Below are positions 12,724 to 23,379 of a DNA stretch of 64,000 bases, piece after piece. The stretch is from Unio delphinus. Taxonomy: Eukaryota > Mollusca > Bivalvia > Unionida > Unionidae. The notes under the pieces were generated by a model. The model was not told where the DNA came from. It worked only from the letters and a program-made list of their open reading frames with translations, and did not search any database. Each line of letters begins with the position of its first letter. Position 1 is the stretch's first letter. Made by a program: the position numbers and the translations under genes. The stretch spans positions 13,427,001 to 13,491,000 of the forward strand of contig JAQISU010000081.1 of NCBI GenBank assembly GCA_029339505.1. The letters are read 5' to 3'.

Positions 12724-13283
12724 AGGGACGTCCATAGATTATGTCAACAGTTTTTTGGCAATTTTTTACCCCCTTGTTCCCTTGTCAACAACTGTCAAAC
12801 TTTTCAGTGATCCCCCCCTAATAAAATTATGCCAAATTTTTTTAACCCCCCCCCCCCTCCCCACCTTACAAACTAACAATATTTATATGGCTGGCTTTTA
12901 TGCTGAAAATAGAATTATGGAAATTAAAAAGTCTACAAAAAATTTAATACATTTTTTTTAACTTGTTTAATAGAGTTCAAATTGATTAAAAACACTTTGA
13001 ATTCATGAAAAAAATCGAGACTTTGTATTCTAGCTTTCATCATCTTCCTATGGGGATGCCAAATGTTCCTCAATTGTTATAATGAGTATAGTGGATGATT
13101 CATTAATTTCTTGTGGAACCGACTAATTTCCTTTTTTTTTTGTTGATTTCTTAAATTTATTGTAAAAAATAACACTGTTGACATCAATTTATCTTGAACT
13201 CCCCCCTTGCCCATGTCAACAATTGTCAAACTTCTTCAAACCCCCTCCCCCCTATTTTGTTGACATAATTAATGGACGACCCC
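12724..13283. mobile_element. Harbinger-like MITE with TAA target duplication (560 bp)
   Basis: The left end AGGGACGTCCATAGATTATG and the reverse complement of the right end, GGGGTCGTCCATTAATTATG, match at 17 of 20 bases, then both continue GTCAACA. TAA stands immediately outside on both sides (12,721-12,723 and 13,284-13,286). Subterminal C-rich blocks and TTGACA/TGTCAA blocks occur at both ends in inverted order. A 3-bp TAA/TTA duplication with GGG-starting termini is characteristic of PIF/Harbinger. No transposase is present. Confidence 0.75.
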
Positions 13284-13489
13284 TAAGATCACCATTGATG
13301 AGAGAACTTTGTCATTGTTCTTGCGTAGAGTACTTCATCAATCTGAGAATTGAATAGTTTCAGCTCTGCATAGCTTGTGCATCAGCTTACACTGTAATGT
13401 TCTAGGCTGTTTGGTGGGAATCATGCAAAAAAAAAACCAACAACCATGATTGCCAGTGCATACATATGTTAGAGACAGTTTTTTGTTTG

Positions 13490-13640
13490 TCAAAGTCATA
13501 ATCCAAAGGTCATGAGTTCACTACCTGCCCAGGCTAGCCTTGGTTGGATACCTGATTGTGTCATTGGTAAAGGCACTTTGCTCCCATTTCCTTGGCATGA
13601 TACAACCAATAATGTGTTAAAAGTACCATTAAAACCAATT
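13490..13640 (+). repeat. possible ancient SINE fragment
   Basis: AAAGGTCATGAGTTCACTAC looks like a worn B-box region, and GATTGTGTCATTGGTAAAGG CACTTTGCTC is a phrase shared by the bodies of several metazoan tRNA-derived SINEs. The A-box half is not recognisable. The 98-codon plus frame at 13512-13808 runs through this and is not gene-like. Confidence 0.35.
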
Positions 13641-14432
13641 TTAAAAAATTATTATAGTAGTGACATTACAATCAAGAATTCATGCTCAAACAGAAAGTTG
13701 ATCGAAACAAATATGTTTAATGGCAAATTTGATTTATATAATTTAATATTCAGCTTTCAGCTACCAGCAGCAATTAACTTCCCAGTAACATACATTTATT
13801 TCCTTTAAATATTGGTTGTTGCAACAACACATCCATTCTGTGGGATTTTACTTTTTATGCGAACATGTCAGGAAAAATATCTCAAGATTTTATTTCATGA
13901 AAACTTTGTATTACATGTAATTGTAGGATTATATGTACAAAATTTAACAAGTAATTATAATAACATCAAATACGATGTATATATTTGTATTTCTGACTCA
14001 TTCATATCAATTATATATTCTGGGTTGTCAGTAACTTGAGAGAGACAACAACTGTCCTAAATTAAATGCACCATCATAATGACTTCTAATACAACAATGT
14101 GGTTGGAAACAAATATGGTTGTTATAATGATTGTTGTCTGTAAGTGTACAAATATGGTACCATTTTATTTGTATTGTATTTGGCAGCTTATTGAACCATC
14201 TTTCAGTTGTCTGTAGCTCTGGGTTATCCTGACGGATGTCCTAACATGTAATTTATTGTCTTGGCATGAAATTAATTTGGCAGTGAATGCTTGGAGTATA
14301 ATGGATTTTTGTCATACTTTGGCCTATTGCTTTTTTCCATGTCTTAAATCTAATACCAACCAAAACTGGTAATGTATCTTTTAGTGAATAGGACACATGG
14401 ACTGGGGGGTGGGGGGATTGATGTTAAACACT
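13641..14432. other. unassigned AT-rich sequence
   Basis: No family recognised. A short G run lies at about 14,403-14,416. Confidence 0.4.
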
Positions 14433-14625
14433 GTTTTTTTTTAGCACAATATAGAATATAAATGGCAGCCAGAAAAATCTTGTGAAAAAAGAACCTAAAC
14501 AAATCCTGGGAAGAACAACTCAATTGCAGGAAGCTACTAGCAAGCTTTCTCGCATACCCATGCATGCCAAGCATGAGACCTGAACCCATGCAGAGGTGAG
14601 AGGTCAGTATTCTGTCATTCAGTCT
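14433..14625 (-). mobile_element. SINE family 1, degraded copy
   Basis: On the minus strand it shows CATGGGTTCAGGTCTCATGC (B box region), GCGAGAAAGCTTGCTAGTAG and GGCTGCCATTTATATTC. It is heavily mutated, with the tRNA-like A box mostly lost. Confidence 0.7.
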
Positions 14626-14639
14626 CCATAGACTATGCT

Positions 14640-16450
14640 GCTAGTCAGGACAGGGACATGGGGAAGGGAGATAATTTTGTATATATCCTAACCATGTTGT
14701 TCTTAACATCTATATTTACTGGCACACATAAAATACCATATTACAGGTACTTTTTAATTGCTGCTTATACATGTATTTAATTATTTGTATTGTCCTACCC
14801 ATAAAATATTTAACACCCAGACATGCAGATGGTTACTGAAAGTTTTTTTCTCTCTACAAAGGCACATTTTTTCTTCAATGTCAGAAGGAGCCTGAGTCTC
14901 AGTTATTGAATTTTGCCTACAACTTACCTTACATTGTACAGGTTATATATTTTAATTTTAGCAACAGACTTTCTAATAATAACAAATATTTTATTTTGTG
15001 AACAATAAGAACTTTGTAGATTTTTTTTTCCCATTAAGTAATGTTTTTTTTAGAAAATGTTAATTGTGGCCTGAGGTAAAGTAGAGGACTAGATAATCTT
15101 GTCACTGGAAAAATTATTAATTCGTGTTTTAAGATCTAGCTGTGTGTGTTTTTTATTATTGTTGTGACTACCAGCTTATTTGGACTGGAGTTTATTTCTT
15201 TAAATTATTTTATTCAGTAATTAATTTCTCTGGAAATACATAGTGCTCGTTAAAAAATAATATTCTTGGATAGAGACAATTACTGTGATTTATAGTGAAT
15301 TCAAACTTTGATTTATGTTTACTATGTTTCAACAAAAGATTGTTGGAAAAACAACGCAATGCAGGTGACTAGATGGTACATCAGCACCTTCAGCGTTGGA
15401 CTTAATTTGGATTTCTACTCAAGTTTATTCAGAACTTTAATTTATTAAGCATGTTTTTGTATTTCTATGATTATTTTTGGATTTAGTTTGCAATACCATA
15501 AGTTCTTCTTTTAATTTTCACTTTCTATTCTTGGAAAATAAATTATTGGCTGAATTTTACAAAGCTATTTGCTTTTCACTCTTTTCTGTTACTTATTTTA
15601 AGAGCAGAGACTTTTAATAGGGTAATTTATTGTGATGTGGGTTAGAGCAAGGTATTTTTGTCCAATTGCATCAACACTAAATCGCCATCTTGTGTGCAGC
15701 CTTGAAATAAAGGAAAAGCCTGTGTGCAATGATCAATTTCACTGTCAACTTTATGATTTTGGATCAGTTGATGGAAGTCTTGATGTTATTGATGAGTCTA
15801 ATCTTTTGGGCTCCCCATTAAGTTAGGTATAATTTTCTTGATATGTTACAGTGAATATAAAGATTTATTTCTGGTTGCAAGTAAACCAAAATTGTTGGCA
15901 GTTAGAGAAGAGCTGACAACATCGATATCCAATATGTGCAGTTACTGCACATATTGGAATATGGAGAAAAGCATTGGCTCAAATACTTCAGGAAAAGAAA
16001 CCCACCTCTCTTATTCAGGTCCAGATTTGTGTGCCAAAATTCTATCAGTGTAATTTATATTGTATGGTGATGAACTAACCCCCATGTTGGGGAAAAAATA
16101 TTTATTAATTGTAATTAATTTATTTTTAATAGTGATAAGGCCCACACGCTATATGTTCACAAGATTTTGGAAGTAGAGCCCCCAACCCCACAGCTTATGA
16201 TACAAGAAAGTGTATTCACTGACATTAATAGGACATGATGTTTTCATAACCTTCCTGTAATATACATGTAAACATTTTCTTCAGAAATTCCAGCTAAAGC
16301 TTTTAAGATTTACTTAATATTCTTTGGGAAAATGTACATGTCATCATGTTATACATCACAGTACATTTATCATTACACTACTTGCACTTCTTATGCTGAC
16401 ATATGCAGTTAAGCAGAGTAAAGTAAGAATTTATTCTGTCAATTAAAATA

Positions 16451-16451
<1 letters not shown>
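14640..16451. other. unassigned sequence with two adjacent small ORFs
   Basis: Mostly AT-rich with no repeat recognised. Two plus-strand frames at 15,632-15,826 (64 codons) and 15,838-16,053 (71 codons) lie almost end to end in different frames. Their composition is mildly protein-like, but I do not recognise either. A perfect hairpin falls in the second. Confidence 0.35.
15928..15958. repeat. 31-bp perfect hairpin
   Basis: TCCAATATGTGCAGT, a single T, then ACTGCACATATTGGA: 15-bp perfect arms with a one-base centre. Confidence 0.9.

Positions 16452-16530
<79 letters not shown>
16452..16530. repeat. (AT)n microsatellite
   Basis: About 79 bases of uninterrupted AT dinucleotide. Confidence 0.97.
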
Positions 16531-16533
<3 letters not shown>

Positions 16534-17027
16534 TTTCAGTAGTTATATAAATTTGTTACTGGTGATATATGTTGTGGTAAGTCATGTGATAAAGTGCTGG
16601 TCATTAAATTCAGATGTTATGAGAGTCTCAAAATAGAAACAGATTTTTATTTTAAAAAATGCATGTTTTCTAATTTAAATTTTTTAATGATAAGGGTCAA
16701 AAGTTTCATGCAGGAAAAAACCTAGAAATTTTTGTTTCAAAAAGAGTATGAACCCCATTATCAGTGTTGAACATTATGCTTTTCCACTCTTTCTACTACA
16801 TGTATTTTCATTGGATGGATACATCAGAATCAAGTATACTTTACTTTGTTAAACTTGTGCATGGTTACATTAGATCTTACCCATATAAAGTTGTTGCATA
16901 ATGCTTCATTCATTACTAATAGAACATGCATCAACAAAACTTGAAAAAGCAACATTTCAAAGACATCTCTTCAAATGTCTAAATGTTTCTAAAATATTTT
17001 TTATTGTAGTTATACATGTGCAGCTGA

Positions 17028-17123
17028 AGATGGCAGAGTGGTCTAAGGTGCTCACCTTTATAGATCACCAGCATCTTGTCTCTGTCTACATGGGTTCGAG
17101 TCTCTGCTTTGGCCAGAATGGGT
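17028..17123 (+). mobile_element. SINE family 1, 5' half of a split copy
   Basis: Contains GATGGCAGAGTGGTCTAAGG (A box) and ACATGGGTTCGAGTCTCTGC (B box), and stops at GGCCAGAATGGGT. The missing 3' half begins at 18,018, after the unnamed TIR element. Confidence 0.8.
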
Positions 17124-18017
17124 CTGGCGGTGCTCAACAGATATTATGAACTTCTGAATGAGTGACTGGTGTAAGGTGAAGAGTAACATGTACAGTGCAG
17201 AGAATGTTTCACTCCTCTATATTACTTTCATGTATTGTTACTGAAATTTGTTTGCATATTGTGCTTGTGGAAATTGTGCATGATCCAAGCACACAGACTA
17301 CCAAAGTGGCAGTTCCCATGTGTGCTAAAAAACAATACCATCCTGAATTAGGTTAAATTGCATCATCTTAGCATTGATTAAAATATGGAAAATGAATTTT
17401 TCCAGCCTCGATGATAAGGGTATCTGCCGAATTATGAGATTTCAGTTTCAAATGGATTTTTTTTTAAATGTTTTTTTTTCTAGTGAAAACTTAACATTTA
17501 TGAAATTATATATATCTAAACAAAAATATTAGTATTGGTAAATGGCTAAAATAATGAGTTGATTTGAATTAATGAAAATTAAGAACTGTGAAACCAAACA
17601 TGTTGAGTTATGCGATTACAAGTTATGCAACCACTTATGAGAATGCAGCTATTGTGTAAGTTTGGGATTAACTACACCAACTTCTAAAAGTGCATTGAAT
17701 GACGCAAAAATATAAAAAGTAAAAAAGTTATCAGCTCTTGTTTTTACAATTTACTTCTGAAATGTAGGAAGAGAAATGGCCAAGAAGAGCTTGTTTTTTT
17801 TATAGGTGCATGTCTGACTAGGCCATGCTGTAAACTCTATAACCCAAATTACAACCATCAATCATGCACCAAAATAAGGGATTTTTAAGTTTTTAACAAT
17901 AGTGGAGATATACAAAGCCATTTTTAAATATCCAATATAACAAGTGAGTTGAGCCTGGGATTTTCTTTTTCTTTAAAGATCTAACTTTAAGCAAATTACG
18001 AAAATGTTGAATGCAAC
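17124..18017 (+). mobile_element. unnamed TIR-type element, copy 2, inside a SINE
   Basis: Homologous to 6,476-7,141 over its length, with about 250 extra bases near 17,410-17,660. The left end (TGGCGGTGCTCAACAG) and reverse-complemented right end (AGGTTGCATTCAACAT) are similar to each other and to the ends of copy 1. It sits exactly between the 5' and 3' halves of a SINE, which fixes both boundaries to within a few bases and shows it inserted after that SINE. No coding capacity. Confidence 0.65.
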
Positions 18018-18172
18018 CTAAGTGAGAAAGCATGCCAGTAGCCAGCTTGCCAGTTGGTGGTTCTTCCAAAGATTTTTTCGATTTTCTTCATCCACCAGTT
18101 ATTCTGCTTGCCATATGAAGCCTATCATGTACTGAAAATGACATTAAGACCCCAAACAACAGCAGCAATAAT
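18018..18172 (+). mobile_element. SINE family 1, 3' half of the split copy
   Basis: Starts at GTGAGAAAGCATGCCAGTAG, continues with TTGGTGGTTCTTCC, CATCCACCAGTTATTCTGC and GCCTATCATGTACTGAAAAT, and ends with AACAACAGCAGCAA. It continues the copy broken off at 17,123. Confidence 0.8.
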
Positions 18173-18692
18173 TATACATGCCAAATAATGTTGACATTCC
18201 TAACAATGTAGGAAGAGTTTCCCAATTAGTCATTAATAATGTTCCAAGCTACTGGTAAGCTGAAATGTATTCTCTCATCTTATTGACATTAAGTTATTAC
18301 CTCATCAGCCCCCAAAAGTTATTTCCAACTTTAGTGAAAATGTTTTTCCACAAGAAAAAGTTTTACCAGACCTCCATGTGATATTTTGATTGAAAGAAGA
18401 TATTTTGTGATATCTGAAGTATTCTTTATTTACATTAAGTATCACTGTATGCAAAATGAAAATGGGTTAATACATGTTGCTGACAAAACTTTTATCAGTA
18501 TTATTGAAACAGGAATACTGCCACCAAACTTTTCACATTGTCCAGCTATTGGTAACTAATTATATCTTTAGCCCATGTTCATTAGTCCAGTGTGTGATTT
18601 TTAAATAGGTATATTTATATCCTAGAATGTAAATATTGTCTTGTACATTTCTTGGGAATGTTTCATTATTCCAGGGTTATATGAAGACTGCA

Positions 18693-18832
18693 TGTGGCAG
18701 TGGTCTAATGTGCTCATCATTACCAATCACTGCTATATTACTTTAGTCCACATGGCTTTGAGTCTTGGGCTTGGCCAATGTGGGTATGTGAGAAAGCTTG
18801 CCAGTAGCTCATTATGGGTTCGTGGTTCTTAT
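18693..18832 (+). mobile_element. SINE family 1, degraded 5' half
   Basis: TGGCAGTGGTCTAATGTGCT (A box region), CATGGCTTTGAGTCTTGG (B box region) and GTGAGAAAGCTTGCCAGTAG are present. The 3' part is missing. Confidence 0.75.
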
Positions 18833-19108
18833 TGTCAATTTGGTCTGATTGCCATGTAATGCAGGACTCATGCACTTATCAGTCCAAGAAGCTGTCATAT
18901 CTGTCTTCAATATTGTTTGGACAGAATTTATGTTATATTCCTTACAAATGTTATAGGCATTATAGGCAGTGATAAGCTAGATCAAGTTGTTCTATGTAAG
19001 TATTTAACTGTTATAAGACAAACCACTGTTTCCAGATAATGGTGAGTCAGGATGGATTTTATTGCATTATAAAAATGATTCCCCAAGTTTTTTGAATAAA
19101 AGCAGCAC

Positions 19109-19378
19109 TCCTACAGGACCCTTTATTCTAACACATTTCCTGTTATAAGGCCCTTCATTGTAACACATCTCCTTCTATAAGACCCTTTATTTTAACACAT
19201 TTCCTGTTATAAGACCCTTCATTGTAACACATCTTCTATAAGACCCTTCATTCTAACACATTTCCTGTTATAAGGCCCTTCATTGTAACACATGTCCTTC
19301 TATAAGACCCTTTATTTTAACACATTCCCTGTTCTAAGGTCCTTCATTGTAACACATCTCCTTCTATACGACCCTTCA
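19109..19378. repeat. minisatellite, ~32-bp units alternating in two types
   Basis: Units such as TCCTGTTATAAGGCCCTTCA and TCCTTCTATAAGACCCTTTA, each followed by TTGTAACACAT or TTTTAACACAT, alternate so that the higher-order period is about two units. Eight to nine units in all. Confidence 0.85.
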
Positions 19379-19455
19379 TTATTGAATCATTATTGTTATG
19401 TGCGAGTCAAGTTATATGTATGGTATACTTCAGTGTAAGATGATCTTACTATACC

Positions 19456-19479
19456 GGGGGTGGGGTGGGGGTGGGGGGG
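19456..19479 (+). other. G-quadruplex motif
   Basis: Four G runs of 5, 4, 5 and 7 separated by single T residues: a canonical short-loop G4 pattern in otherwise AT-rich DNA. Confidence 0.85.
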
Positions 19480-21624
19480 TATTCTCCATGGCAACTATGG
19501 ATAGTGTTACTGTGAAATGAGGATGCACTGTAATACAAAGTCGCATGTAAAAAATATAGTATTCAGAAATTTGCTTCATTTGCATGATACTTTATGGGGT
19601 ATATGTCTGTGAGCAGAGGAAAATTGTTCATTGAGCATAATTCATGATACAAATACAAACATGATGAAATGCTGAAAGTCCGTTTTTCTTAGACCATTCC
19701 ATGGTTTGATAAAATAAATGTGTCTGCTTTGATGGAACTTGGATGTGTTTCTAGATCTATGTAGATCAGCAACATATATAGCTTGTTTTAAATTTATTTT
19801 AATATTTTTCCTAAATTTGTAAATTGCAGTAACTTGTTAAGTTACATGTTTAAAAAAAATAGCCATAATAGAATGCATGTGTCTGTTTAATTTTTTTTAT
19901 TGTATTTTTTTGTTTTGGATTATTTATTTTTCTGTGGCCAACATTTCATTGTCTATGAGTAAAACAGAAAAGGTGCCTGACAGTTTCATAGTGTCTGTCT
20001 GACCATTTTGAAAATATTAATTTTTTGTGTTTCAATAAAGATGAAATAAGGATTATAGTTTTCAGCAGAATAAATTTCCCCATTGTAACACAAAGAAAAC
20101 AGTATTCAGACACAGTTGCCAGTGACTTATCAGGGTTTCTTGGGTTACAGAAATTTATTGTATAGGCACTAAATTGCTGGATGATGCACAACACATTCTA
20201 TAGCAGTTGTCTGATGCAAACTTGTAAACTTTAATCTAGGTCAGCCATCTAAAACCTGAAAATGAAAAGTGCATATTGTTTTGCCAAACATTAGACTTAG
20301 CTGCTTCTGTTGAAATGTTGCTGTTGTGATGTGTTGTCAAGATCTAGGGTTAGGTGCAGGAGTGGTAACTTTGGATGATTGATATTGAGCTGATTTAAGG
20401 TATAAAAATGCAAGTCATGCATATCAACATCCATGGGTTTTTTTTGCCTGATCTTGTACCAATTCAAATTTCACATCCTGGACAAAAAACAGTGCACCCA
20501 TTGAAAAGTGATAAACTGGGCTGGTCATTTTCTATGGAATCACTCACGTTGATGTTTCTCTGCAAACTCAGATTGAAAACTGTTTAATGCACATTGTCAA
20601 TAAATACTTAGGAATTATACAAGTAAATATGACTTTTTCAAAACAAAAATAATTGTGCTAATGAAGTTACATTACTGATTTCAATACTCTTGGCCACCAA
20701 GATGTTAGTTTGGTGCATAACATTACAAAAATGTATGAGAACCGTATCTTGGTGACTAAGACTAGGGTATAGTATTAGTGAGCTCTTCTACACATGTAGA
20801 ATTTCCTGCCAATCATTCAGTAATATTAATTATTTGCTAGTCTTGATGCAGATGAAGAATTCTGATTCTGAAATTATGAAACCAATAATGACCAGAAAAA
20901 TCATTCTTAGACAAAATGATGATCATCCCTATGGATGTAATGGCCAAAAAAACAAAGTATCAGTGAAGTGCCATTTTAACATATAATTAACAGAATAATG
21001 TAAACTGCTTTAGAACACAGTTATTTTCCATTTGTTTTAGGTATAACAGTACCCATTCATTATTGTAGATTGTTATATTTGTTAGAACTTTCTGCAGACA
21101 CTAACTCTCCATATTACATGAAATCTTGAAAGTTTCATTAAGGGTTGATCTTGAGTTTTTACATATTAACGCCTTCAACAAACTGGTCATAGGGAAGTAA
21201 CCCCAAAAATGCGTGAATAACATGGAATTAGGTGACACATCACATATTGTGTTCTTTGCAGAAAGGGCTATTTTAACAGTCTGAACAAATTTTACACTTT
21301 GAAGCATACCCTTTTATTATCAGTATACCATGTGACATTTAAAAATAAGTCAGTTGTGAATGATGGGATAAGCACCATGTTTCATTGTCAGAATGCAAAG
21401 CTTTTAAATGCCAACAGCCAAAAAAAATGGCCTTGAAATAGAAAATGTAGCCTCAGTGATGCTTATCTGTTTGAACAGTGGTATTGATATCTGTGATGAA
21501 AACCTAAGATGTCAAAATGAAAATATGCAAGCCCAAGGAAAGCTAAATTTTACATAGTACATTCAGAATATAACTGAAAAATGCATTAAACGTGACCATT
21601 CATCTTCAAAATAGGAGGTTTTCA
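19480..21624. other. unassigned AT-rich sequence
   Basis: No repeat, domain or RNA gene recognised. The minus frames at 19946-20194 and 21101-21307 show no known features. Confidence 0.4.
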
Positions 21625-21830
21625 GAAGTATATACAATATTTACCCAATAAATCCTAATCTGTTGTTGCATAATGTGCCTGCAGATCAGGGTCTGTGTTG
21701 TTTTTTTCGACTTATTTCTTCTAACAAACTGTACAGACTCAGATTAGCTGACTCATTATGCAATTATGTACTGGCAGATCTGTGTCTGTACAGTTTGCAG
21801 CTGGACTGGTCTGATATATATATATATATA
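21625..21830. mobile_element. palindromic GATCTG-rich element, copy 1
   Basis: GCATAATGTGCCTGCAGATC AGGGTCTGTG reads rightward. Later an inverted partner (ACTCATTATGCA..., GGCAGATCTGTGTCTGTACA) appears, then CAGTTTGCAGCTGGACTGG. The same composition and order occur at 30,805 and 53,609. It looks like a foldback or MITE family with no coding capacity. Boundaries are approximate. Confidence 0.6.
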
Positions 21831-22027
21831 ACCATTTCAGGTCACATAAAGAATGAGGAACACAGGTTTGGCAAAACAGTCAATAAAAAGATGTTAATGG
21901 AAGCAAGCTAATTCAGTATAGAAATTACATTTCAAGATATATAAATTGTGTACAGCATAATCACTTCTTGGACATATAAATATGTTTCATTGCTATTGCC
22001 TCAACTATATTTGAAGATGCAAATCTA

Positions 22028-22340
22028 GAGCCATTGAAAATAAATAAAATTTTAGTGCCATTGTAGGTCAAAAAATTTTTTTGTGCCATTGTAGATACAA
22101 CTCTAGTGCCATTAATGATGGATATAATTCTAGTGCCGTTGAAGATAGAAACAATTCTAGTGCCATTAAAGATAGATACAATTATAGTGTCATTGTAGAT
22201 ACAATTCTAGTGATATTAAAAATAGATACAATTCTATTGCCATTGTAGATACAATTCTAGTGACATTTAAAATAGAAACAATTCTAGTGCCATTATAGAT
22301 ACCGGTACAATTCTAGTGACATTGAAGGTAGATACAATTC
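22028..22340. repeat. minisatellite, ~27-28 bp unit
   Basis: Repeated GATACAATTCTAGTGCCATT with divergent connecting bases (GAAGATA, AAAGATA, GTA). About ten to twelve units, strongly diverged. Confidence 0.85.
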
Positions 22341-22490
22341 TTTTATTTTGAATTCTAAATAAGAAGGAATATTTTTTGGTGCAGGATGTGTAACTGTTTC
22401 CTGTCTAAGATTGACTATACTAGGTAACTTAAATTATCAATGAGCATTCATGGTGTACATTTAAGAGTACCAGTCAACAAATAAGTAAAA

Positions 22491-22613
22491 TGGGTATGTG
22501 GAAAAGCTTGTCAGCAGGTTCCTGTTGTCCAGCTGCACTTCCTGTGGTCTTCCTGGAATCTTCCTCTTCCAAATATACTGGCTGCCATGTATAGGCCTAT
22601 CTTGTGCTGAAAT
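22491..22613 (+). mobile_element. SINE family 1, 3' part
   Basis: GGGTATGTGGAAAAGCTTGT through GGCTGCCATGTATAGGCC and CTTGTGCTGAAATGGC. It ends where the next SINE head begins. Confidence 0.75.
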
Positions 22614-22732
22614 GGCCCAGAGTAGCCGAGTGGTCTAAAGCACTCACCATTATGGATCACTGCCATCTCACCTGTCTGCATGGGTTCGAGTCTCTGATTC
22701 AGGCAATGTGGGTATGTGAGAAAGCTCAGTCA
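22613..22732 (+). mobile_element. SINE family 1, 5' part abutting the previous fragment
   Basis: AGAGTAGCCGAGTGGTCTAA, ACCATTATGGATCACTGCCA, TGCATGGGTTCGAGTCTCTG and GTATGTGAGAAAGCTC: tRNA-Leu-like head with both boxes, breaking off early in the body. A 3' fragment directly followed by a 5' fragment is the arrangement expected of a tail-to-head pair after deletion. Confidence 0.75.
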
Positions 22733-23379
22733 GGCATGGTGATTGAAGATCTGCAAAAATATTGTGACCCTCCCATGAATATACGTATGTGGCTGGGTAG
22801 GTTAGAAAGTGCTCTCCTGTGGCTAATTGGATGCATGTGAGAGTGGTCAAGTATAAGACCCTTTTACAAAACAAAAGTAAAAGTTGATTAATATTAATAT
22901 CACACATGGTAAGCATGAAGGAATCTGAGTGAAAACATTGTAATGTGCAAATCAAACAGGACAGGATTGAAATACTAAAAGAATCAAAGGTGAGTTGTGT
23001 GCCCCAAGAAGAACTGACATGAATGATCATTATTAAGAATGTATTTGCATGAACTTTACAGTGCTCAATGGAATTTGTTAAAAGTCATCATGTAATACAA
23101 CTTGTTCACAAAACTGAGGATTATATCGATAATCATAATTATAAAAAAATAATGGATAATGTTCTGATAAATAAATAGAAGTGGTTCAGTATAACTATGC
23201 ACCTTTTACAATCTGCAACTTTAAAGAATATCTAGATCCACTGAAATTAATGACCATTAATTATACCCTGTTTATGTCCTTCCCACATAAGAGCCTTATA
23301 TTATCAATCATGATCAGTTGGTGGCAGGTCTCCATATGAAAGTAGTAAGTATATTGATTTGTGCCACAAAAAATGAAAT
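22733..23379. other. unassigned sequence
   Basis: No family recognised. Confidence 0.4.

Noticed and set aside
22668..23030. 120-codon minus-strand ORF
   Set aside because: It begins in unassigned DNA and ends in SINE sequence, with no domain-like pattern.
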